A stretch of 39,535 nt of DNA from an uncultured Eubacteriales bacterium (GTDB lineage: Bacteria > Bacillota > Clostridia > Peptostreptococcales > Anaerovoracaceae), in assembly GCA_902763505.1 (NCBI GenBank), contig CACWSO010000020.1:1-39535 (forward strand), written 5' to 3'. A program made the translations under genes and the position numbers. This document shows, one piece after another, positions 34,436 to 39,535 of the stretch. Below the pieces are notes generated by a model. It saw nothing but the letters and a program-made list of their open reading frames with translations. It did not search any database and was not told the origin of the DNA. Every line of letters starts with the position of its first letter. The stretch's first letter is position 1.

Positions 34436-35989
34436 ATGAGAGAAAGAATCAGAGGACTTTGGAAAGTCCTCTTTGGGCGTACAACAATATTCGTATTCCT
34501 CATACTGATACAGCTCACTGTCATCATAGGAGGAATCGGACTCCTTGGCATGAAGGAAATCCTCATTGCCAACTACGCAGTTGGTGTGCTCGCGATCATT
34601 GTTCTCATCTATCTGATCAACAACAGACTGAACTCCAGTTTCAAGTTGATGTGGATCATACTGATTGTAGCAACACCGTTGATTGGTGTGCCTTTTTTTC
34701 TTTATACAAGACTTCAGCCGGGCACCAGATATATTGCCAGAAGAGTTGACGAACAGATCAATGATCAGAGACCTTGGCTTTTGCCTGAGAATGATACCGT
34801 CGACAGACTGATCATTGACTCGGGGAATGAGTATGGTCTGTTCAAATACATGTATGAAGAAGCCCATTATCCTGTGTATGACGGGTGCGGACTGGAATAT
34901 TATCCATTCGGTCAGGACAAGTTTGAGGCGCTTCTGCGGGAGCTCAGGAAAGCGGAACGGTTCATATTCCTCGAATACTTCATCATAGGCAAAGGGGAAA
35001 TGTGGGGTGAAGTGCTGAAAATCCTGAGACAGAAGGTCAAGGAGGGCGTCGAGGTCAGAGTTCTCTATGATGGAACCAACACAATGCTGCGATTGCCGAA
35101 GAGCTACCCGAATGTTCTCAAAGCATGGGGAATCGACTGCAGAGTGTTCTCACCGATGAAACCGGTGATCACGACCCACCAGAACTTTAGGGATCACAGA
35201 AAAATCGTCGTCATCGACGGACATACTGCCTTCACCGGCGGCGTCAATCTGGCGGATGAGTACATCAACAGAAAGAACCGGTTCGGTGTGTGGAAAGATT
35301 CCGCGGTCATGGTAAAAGGCAAGGCGGTCAACAGTTTCACACTCATGTTTCTGCAGATGTGGAACATGAAGAGCACGGATCCCGAATACTACAACAGATA
35401 CATGTTCAAAGGTATGGAACATGATGAAAACGCCTCTTACGGCGGCTATGTGGTTCCATACGGCGACAATCCTCTGGACGATGAGGAAGTGGGGAAGAAA
35501 GTATATCTGGATATACTGAACAGAGCCAACAAGTATGTGCACATCATGACCCCATACCTCATTTTGGATGAGGAGATGACAAATTCCCTCGTGTTTGCGG
35601 CACAGAGAGGAATCGATGTTAAAATAATCATGCCGCATATACCGGATAAGAAGTATGCGTACGCTCTTGCCAGAACCCACTATGCGGAACTCATCAGGGG
35701 CGGCGTCAAGATTTATGAATACCTGCCGGGTTTCGTCCATGCGAAAAACTTCGTAAGTGATGATGAGAAAGCCGTTGTGGGAACGATCAATCTTGATTTC
35801 AGAAGCTTCTTCCTGCATTTTGAATGTGCCGCATATATATGGGGCAATCCTATAGTGGACGATGTCGAAGCAGACTTTGCGGAAACGCTGAAAGACTGTC
35901 AGAGGATGACGCTGAAACACTGCAAAGAACTGCCTTTGTATATGAAAGTTTACGGACGGGCGCTGCGGTTGATCGCTCCGCTTATGTAA
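34436..35989 (+). CDS. cls: Cardiolipin synthase
   Basis: 517 aa membrane phospholipase D-type enzyme that joins two phosphatidylglycerols into cardiolipin and glycerol. Two N-terminal helices (about 16-38 and 46-64, with a third hydrophobic stretch near 73-90) are followed by two PLD domains. The HxKxxxxD motifs are His254/Lys256/Asp261 (HRKIVVID) and His435/Lys437/Asp442 (HAKNFVSD). The ribosome site is weak. The last codons and stop are part of a 26-bp tandem duplication that continues past the gene. Confidence 0.95.
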   Translation: MRERIRGLWKVLFGRTTIFVFLILIQLTVIIGGIGLLGMKEILIANYAVGVLAIIVLIYLINNRLNSSFKLMWIILIVATPLIGVPFFLYTRLQPGTRYIARRVDEQINDQRPWLLPENDTVDRLIIDSGNEYGLFKYMYEEAHYPVYDGCGLEYYPFGQDKFEALLRELRKAERFIFLEYFIIGKGEMWGEVLKILRQKVKEGVEVRVLYDGTNTMLRLPKSYPNVLKAWGIDCRVFSPMKPVITTHQNFRDHRKIVVIDGHTAFTGGVNLADEYINRKNRFGVWKDSAVMVKGKAVNSFTLMFLQMWNMKSTDPEYYNRYMFKGMEHDENASYGGYVVPYGDNPLDDEEVGKKVYLDILNRANKYVHIMTPYLILDEEMTNSLVFAAQRGIDVKIIMPHIPDKKYAYALARTHYAELIRGGVKIYEYLPGFVHAKNFVSDDEKAVVGTINLDFRSFFLHFECAAYIWGNPIVDDVEADFAETLKDCQRMTLKHCKELPLYMKVYGRALRLIAPLM

Positions 35990-36016
35990 AGCGGTTGATC
36001 GCTCCGTTTATTTAGA
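35965..36016 (+). repeat. Two 26-bp tandem repeats spanning the cls stop codon
   Basis: Copy 1 (35965-35990) holds the last codons and TAA of cls; copy 2 (35991-36016) repeats it with three changes. The shared core begins GCGGTTGATCGCTCCG. Confidence 0.9.
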
Positions 36017-36025
36017 AAGGAAACG

Positions 36026-37654
36026 ATGAGCAAAAAGTCACTGGTAACAAGTGCAGCAGTCCTGGCGATTGCCGGATTGATTGTAAAAATACTGGGAGCA
36101 TTCTTCAGAATACCGCTCACGAACTGGATCGGCGCGGATGGCATGGCAAATTATGCACCTGCGTATGCGATCTATTCCGTGCTCCTCGTCATCTCTACAG
36201 CGGGTCTGCCAGTAGCAACCTCAAAGATGGTTTCAGAAAGATATGCAGTAGGACAGTACAGAGAGGCAGAGAGGGTATTCAAGCTGTCGAGACTTCTCAT
36301 GACGGCACTGGGCGTCATGGGCGGTTTGATTGTTCTCTTCGGAGCAGGTCCGATCGCAGAACACTTCATTCATATTCCCGGCTCAGCTCTCGCGATGCAG
36401 GCAACAGCACCGGCGCTCATTCTGGTCCCGATCATGTCAGCATACAGAGGATATTTCCAGGGACAGCAGAATATGAATCCGACTGCGGTCTCACAGATTA
36501 TGGAGCAGTTGTTCCGGGTAGGCGTTGGATTGTCGCTCGGTTATTATATGATCAACGGTACGCTCTTTGCGGAGCAGTATGATCCCGGCGCCAGAGGAGC
36601 GGCAGGAGGTTGCTTCGGCGCGACAGCCGGAGCGGTCGCAGGCCTCATTACCGTTCTTCTGATTTATTCTGCAAACAAGAAAGCGATCAGAAGAAGGATC
36701 AGAAATGATAAGACCACAACCAGAGAGTCTTCCGGTCATATTCTCAAGACCATTACCATCATCGCCATTCCAATCACCATAGGCGCAGCTTTGCTGCCGC
36801 TGATGAATTCCATAGATGCTTCTGTTGTAAACTACAGACTGCTGCAGACAGGATGGGAAACAGAGACAGCGAAGGATCTCTACGGGCAGCTCACCAGCAT
36901 GGCGGATCCGATCATCGGATTCCCGCAGGTATTCATGCAGGCAATCATCGTCAGCATCGTACCGATGGTGTCCGCTGCGAAGAGAATCGGCGACAAAGAG
37001 AATCTGAACGCTACCATAGCCCTTGGATTCCGCATGACCACACTGATCGCCATGCCGTGCGCTGCAGGGCTTCTCATACTGGCACAGCCGGCGCTGCTGT
37101 TGCTCTATCCGCTGCAGGTGGAGAGCGCCGTCAATGCAACACCTTGCCTGCAGGTACTTGCGCTGGGATTCATCTTCCTCGCGCTGGTGACGACGATGAC
37201 AGGAATCCTGCAGGGACTGACGAAGCAGAACTGGCCGGTCATCAATCTGGCCATCGGCATCGCCATCAAAATCATCATCACCTGGATCCTCGTTGGAATC
37301 AACAGCATCAATATCGTCGGCGCGGCAATTGGCACACTGTGCGCGTATCTTACTGCAGCAACGCTGGATTATCTGTGCGTCAGAAGATTCACCGGCGTAA
37401 AGATTCCTGTCAAACAGACAGTCGTCAAGCCGGCGTTATCGGCCATTGTGATGGCTATGATCGTGTTCGGCGCATATAAGCTGTTTATGATTTGCGGACA
37501 TAACAGCATCGCAACGCTGGCCTCCATTATCGTTGGAGCGTGCGTATACGGTGTGATGATCATCAAGACAAAAGCGATCACAAGAAATGAACTGATCTCC
37601 ATTAAATTCGGCACAAAACTGGCTGGAATCTGCGACAAGCTCAGACTGTGGTAA
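36026..37654 (+). CDS. Polysaccharide/lipid flippase of the SpoVB/YtgP (MOP) family
   Basis: 542 aa with about 14 hydrophobic helices. KILGAFFRIPLTNWIGADGMANYAPAY at the start (helix 1 and the following loop) and MSAYRGYFQGQQNMNPTAVSQIMEQLFRV, which together span more than one helix, are typical of the SpoVB/YtgP/MurJ-like MOP group. These proteins flip lipid-linked wall or polysaccharide precursors. Whether this one moves lipid II or another carrier is not decidable. GAAAGGAAACG precedes the ATG. Probably the last gene of the tig operon; no strong terminator is seen after it. Confidence 0.9.
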   Translation: MSKKSLVTSAAVLAIAGLIVKILGAFFRIPLTNWIGADGMANYAPAYAIYSVLLVISTAGLPVATSKMVSERYAVGQYREAERVFKLSRLLMTALGVMGGLIVLFGAGPIAEHFIHIPGSALAMQATAPALILVPIMSAYRGYFQGQQNMNPTAVSQIMEQLFRVGVGLSLGYYMINGTLFAEQYDPGARGAAGGCFGATAGAVAGLITVLLIYSANKKAIRRRIRNDKTTTRESSGHILKTITIIAIPITIGAALLPLMNSIDASVVNYRLLQTGWETETAKDLYGQLTSMADPIIGFPQVFMQAIIVSIVPMVSAAKRIGDKENLNATIALGFRMTTLIAMPCAAGLLILAQPALLLLYPLQVESAVNATPCLQVLALGFIFLALVTTMTGILQGLTKQNWPVINLAIGIAIKIIITWILVGINSINIVGAAIGTLCAYLTAATLDYLCVRRFTGVKIPVKQTVVKPALSAIVMAMIVFGAYKLFMICGHNSIATLASIIVGACVYGVMIIKTKAITRNELISIKFGTKLAGICDKLRLW

Positions 37655-37682
37655 AACATGTGAAAAAACACATCTACAGCTC

Positions 37683-37711
37683 TTGACAATGCTATAGAAA
37701 AATGGGAAAAT
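37683..37711 (+). promoter_or_regulatory. Possible promoter of the HU gene
   Basis: Perfect TTGACA (37683-37688) with GAAAAT (37706-37711) at 17 bp. The -10 is poor, so confidence is limited. Confidence 0.4.
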
Positions 37712-37783
37712 CATTTCGCACGAAAATTAGAATGACATCTTGGGAATTGGCTTATGAGATCAAAAATAAGGAGGAATTGATGA

Positions 37784-38062
37784 ATGAATAAAGCAGATCT
37801 GATTACTGCAGTAGCAGAGAAGACCGGCTCAAAGAAGAAGGATGCAGAGGCAGCAGTAAACGCCATGACAGCCTGCATCGAGGAAGCGCTCAAGGTAGGA
37901 GAGAAAGTACAGATTATAGGATTCGGCACATTTGAAGTACGTCAGAGGAAATCAAGACAGGGAAGAAACCCTAGAAAGCCTGAAGAGATCATTGAAATCG
38001 CAGCAGCAAAGGCTCCTGTATTCAAGGCTGGAAAGGCACTGAAAGACGCTGTCAATAAATAA
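37784..38062 (+). CDS. hup: DNA-binding protein HU
   Basis: 92 aa. Nucleoid protein of the HU/IHF family, binding DNA as a dimer. [22 protein letters not shown], then [22 protein letters not shown] with the DNA-wrapping arm ([11 protein letters not shown]) and [21 protein letters not shown] lies 10 bases before the ATG. A strong terminator follows. The pairing with rqcP is common in Firmicutes. Confidence 0.97.
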   Translation: MNKADLITAVAEKTGSKKKDAEAAVNAMTACIEEALKVGEKVQIIGFGTFEVRQRKSRQGRNPRKPEEIIEIAAAKAPVFKAGKALKDAVNK

Positions 38063-38074
38063 GCCTATACAGTG

Positions 38075-38101
38075 CGGGCAGCTGCGGCTGCCCGTTTTTT
38101 A
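38075..38101 (+). terminator. Rho-independent terminator after hup
   Basis: CGGGCAGC (38075-38082) and GCTGCCCG (38087-38094) form a perfect 8-bp stem with loop TGCG, followed by six T. Confidence 0.95.
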
Positions 38102-38115
38102 TTGATATCAGTTGA

Positions 38116-38143
38116 AGATTAGAGAAGACAGATTAGAGAAGAT
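38116..38143 (+). repeat. Two 14-bp tandem repeats
   Basis: AGATTAGAGAAGAC (38116-38129) and AGATTAGAGAAGAT (38130-38143), between the hup terminator and rqcP. Confidence 0.9.
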
Positions 38144-38192
38144 TGTTTTTGTAAGGATAGAGAAGCAAGGAATCATTGATTGAAACAAGGAT

Positions 38193-38435
38193 ATGAGAAT
38201 CGATAAGTTTCTGAAGAACAGCCGCATCATCAAGAGAAGGACAGTGGCAAAAGAAGCCTGTGAGCAGGGGAGAATCACCGTAAATGAAAAAATCGCCAAA
38301 CCTGGAACAGAGGTCAAGGTTGGCGATATGATTCATATTGAGTTCGGCAATGGCTCTCTCACGGCAAGGGTAGAGGCCCTTACGGAATCCTGCCGCAAAG
38401 AAGATGCGGCAGGTATGTATACGGTGATTGAATAG
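38193..38435 (+). CDS. rqcP: S4-domain ribosome quality control protein RqcP
   Basis: 80 aa, an almost complete S4 RNA-binding domain (MRIDKFLKNSRIIKRRTVAKE, QGRITVNEKIAKPG, KVGDMIHIEFG) ending KEDAAGMYTVIE, as in B. subtilis YabO. RqcP works with RqcH on stalled 50S subunits during alanine tailing. The ribosome site AAGGA is only 2-3 bases from the ATG, so initiation may be weak. Its stop lies 6 bp from the stop of the convergent folT gene. Confidence 0.92.
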   Translation: MRIDKFLKNSRIIKRRTVAKEACEQGRITVNEKIAKPGTEVKVGDMIHIEFGNGSLTARVEALTESCRKEDAAGMYTVIE

Positions 38436-38441
38436 TAAACC

Positions 38442-38993
38442 TTACTGGAAGATCCTGCGGCTTACCGGCACATATACATACATATATATAAGCGGTATGG
38501 TGATCATCTGAACGACGAACAGGAAGATGCAGTTCGGTATTCTGCTGATCAGCATCGGCCAGTATGGCGAACCGTACATAACGGCCAGACAAAGGGTCGT
38601 ACCGAACAGCTTGACGATGCCCGCGACAAAGAGGGAAACGATTGCAGTGACAGCAATCAGCTTCTTGCCTTTGAGTTCTCTCTTATAAAAGGCGAATCCG
38701 TAGGCGAGACCGATGATCCCGGCAATCACTGTAAGACCCGGATTGATCGCCCCAAAAGGCATCAGCATGGCGCAGACAAGATCGCCTACCATATATGTAA
38801 TCGCTGCGCAGATCGGTCCGTACAGGCATCCGATCAATACGACAGGCAGGAAATCAAATCCGATATGCAGAACATCGGTCGTGATTCCGAGAAACCTGCT
38901 GAAGATAAATATAAGAGCAACCATCAGCGCCATTGTGACAAGCTGCAGGGTTCGCTCTTTTCCTTTGCTGTTAGCATTGTTGAGAGATTGCAT
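38442..38993 (-). CDS. folT: Folate ECF transporter S component
   Basis: 183 aa on the minus strand with five to six membrane helices. LVTMALMVALIFIFSRFLGI, FLPVVLIGCLYGPICAAITYMVGDL and IVKLFGTTLCLAVMYG fit the FolT family of substrate-binding S components. It would capture folate and hand it to a shared EcfA/A'/T module not present here. A tetrahydrofolate riboswitch in its leader supports folate as the substrate. The ribosome site AGAAAGGAT lies before the ATG. Confidence 0.93.
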   Translation of the reverse strand: MQSLNNANSKGKERTLQLVTMALMVALIFIFSRFLGITTDVLHIGFDFLPVVLIGCLYGPICAAITYMVGDLVCAMLMPFGAINPGLTVIAGIIGLAYGFAFYKRELKGKKLIAVTAIVSLFVAGIVKLFGTTLCLAVMYGSPYWPMLISRIPNCIFLFVVQMITIPLIYMYVYVPVSRRIFQ

Positions 38994-38998
38994 AATAA

Positions 38999-39056
38999 AA
39001 TCCTTTCTGTTCCAAGGTATAGCTTCCCGTTGTAACTACACCGGAATGAAAGGATC
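38999..39056 (-). promoter_or_regulatory. SD and anti-SD pair of the folT leader
   Basis: On the minus strand the ribosome site GAAAGGATT (38999-39007) can pair with GATCCTTTC (39048-39056), eight Watson-Crick pairs and one G-T. The anti-SD is itself inside a second hairpin (39036-39076: CTACAC/GTGTAG outside, GAATGA/TCATTC inside). These are alternative folds and would make translation respond to the riboswitch. Confidence 0.55.
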
Positions 39057-39075
39057 ATTCTATATATACAGTGTA

Positions 39076-39166
39076 GTAGCGGACGCAATATTGCACCGCG
39101 GATCAAATCCTTCGTTCATGAGCAACATCCCATCTCATGACACTTGACGCGCAATATCTACTCTAC
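39076..39166 (-). ncRNA. Tetrahydrofolate (THF) riboswitch
   Basis: Read on the minus strand it starts GTAGAGTAGAT and ends GCGTCCGCTAC, the P1 ends of this class. Conserved pieces appear in order: GCGTCAAGTG, GATGGGATGTTG, AACGAAGGAT, CCGCGGTGCAA. ATATTGC and GCAATAT form P2, and CATGAG and CTCATG form P3. It senses reduced folate; in this class, binding normally lowers expression of folate transport or synthesis genes, here folT. Confidence 0.95.
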
Positions 39167-39174
39167 GTGGGAAG

Positions 39175-39203
39175 ATGATAGCATATCATGATAGGAAAAA
39201 CAA
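39175..39203 (-). promoter_or_regulatory. Promoter of the folT riboswitch transcript
   Basis: On the minus strand TTGTTT (39198-39203), 17-bp spacer, TATCAT (39175-39180) with an extended -10 TGC. Transcription would start at about 39168, right at the riboswitch's first stem. Confidence 0.7.
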
Positions 39204-39230
39204 CTGAAAAACCACTAAAATACCTCCGTC

Positions 39231-39290
39231 AAAAAAACTTTAAAAAACTTGAAAAAAGTTGTTGACAAGGGGTTGAGCGTGAGGTAATAT
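39231..39290 (+). promoter_or_regulatory. Strong promoter with UP-like element
   Basis: Perfect TTGACA (39262-39267), exactly 17 bp, and TAATAT (39285-39290). A-tracts at 39231-39260 resemble an UP element. It faces away from folT and reads to the window end; this form is typical of rRNA operons. Confidence 0.8.
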
Positions 39291-39535
39291 ATAAAAGCTC
39301 GCGGTGAGCGGGCGGCGGCGAAAGCCGTGCACATTGAAAACTTCATAGTGTAGAAATTTGAGTCATAGGCCGGACGGCTGAAATGCCCGAAGGTCACAAT
39401 GAATCAAGAAACTGTGTATCAAATCAGAAATGGTAGAATGCAGAGTTTCCGACAATTTCTAAAACCAAGCAAAAGCAATAATTCGGATAAAGAATTAAGA
39501 CGCATAGCGTAATGAGTTTTAGATCAGACAGATCA
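39291..39535 (+). other. Probable rRNA operon leader, cut by the window edge
   Basis: About 245 bp without a credible ORF after the strong promoter. It contains ACATTGAAAACTTCATAGTGT, here given as ACATTGAAAACTTC at 39332-39345, a motif common in Firmicute rRNA leaders and spacers, and GC-rich hairpin arms near 39300-39330. No 16S start (GTTTGATCCTGGCTCAG type) is reached before 39535, so the call is an inference. Confidence 0.6.

Noticed and set aside
37659-37675. ATGTG/CACAT hairpin after the flippase gene as a terminator
   Set aside because: Only a 5-bp stem with no T tract after it.
1-39535. CRISPR array, tRNA genes, prophage or defence islands
   Set aside because: No regularly spaced repeats, no cloverleaf-like sequences with T-loop motifs, and no phage or defence gene families were seen. 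The lone methyltransferase has no partner.

Overview
The window looks like a chromosomal segment of a low-to-mid GC Firmicute of the class Clostridia, probably an asaccharolytic, amino-acid-fermenting anaerobe of the Peptostreptococcales/Anaerovoracaceae type. This rests on the strong AGGAGG-type ribosome sites, the gene order tig-clpP-clpX-lon-ysxC, the hup-rqcP pair, a THF riboswitch on an ECF-type folate S component, a Cys-rich IS30-type transposase and a full arginine deiminase cluster. The genus cannot be fixed from the sequence alone.

Layout. (1) 1-1700: an IS30-family element whose transposase sits behind a terminator-like hairpin and has its ribosome site in a second hairpin. (2) 1.75-5.4 kb: cell-surface genes: a small membrane protein coupled to a secreted protein, then a lipoprotein with two C39-like papain-fold peptidase domains. 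(3) 5.5-14.9 kb: RNA modification and housekeeping: MtaB, a HIT protein, ribosomal protein S21, a YqeY protein, a YgiQ radical SAM protein overlapping an orphan DNA methyltransferase, a HutD domain fused to a membrane segment, a THUMP RNA methyltransferase, and a short pyruvate kinase without its C-terminal domain. (4) 14.9-26.4 kb: an arginine/citrulline block: a MocR-type regulator that has lost its PLP lysine, then arcB-arcA-arcC-argH1, argG-argH2, and a DDAH-type hydrolase with an APC permease. (5) 26.6-37.7 kb: a CYTH protein, then a compact nine-gene run tig-clpP-clpX-lon-ysxC-ykvA-like-hpt-cls-flippase behind one clear promoter. (6) 37.8-39.5 kb: HU, RqcP, a convergent folT under a THF riboswitch, and a strong divergent promoter reading into what is probably an rRNA leader cut by the window edge.

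How the genes work together. The ADI genes turn arginine into ornithine, ammonia, CO2 and ATP. ArgG and ArgH2 can remake arginine from citrulline and aspartate. The DDAH-type enzyme can add citrulline, and the permease probably exchanges arginine and ornithine. A divergent second ArgH inside the ADI operon, an ArgR-like palindrome over the argG -10, and two exact 9-bp direct repeats next to the arcB promoter suggest a separately controlled arginine-citrulline hub. The degenerate MocR regulator next door is the obvious candidate controller. This is the most likely place for something undescribed; the rest is largely ordinary core genome with a few local oddities.
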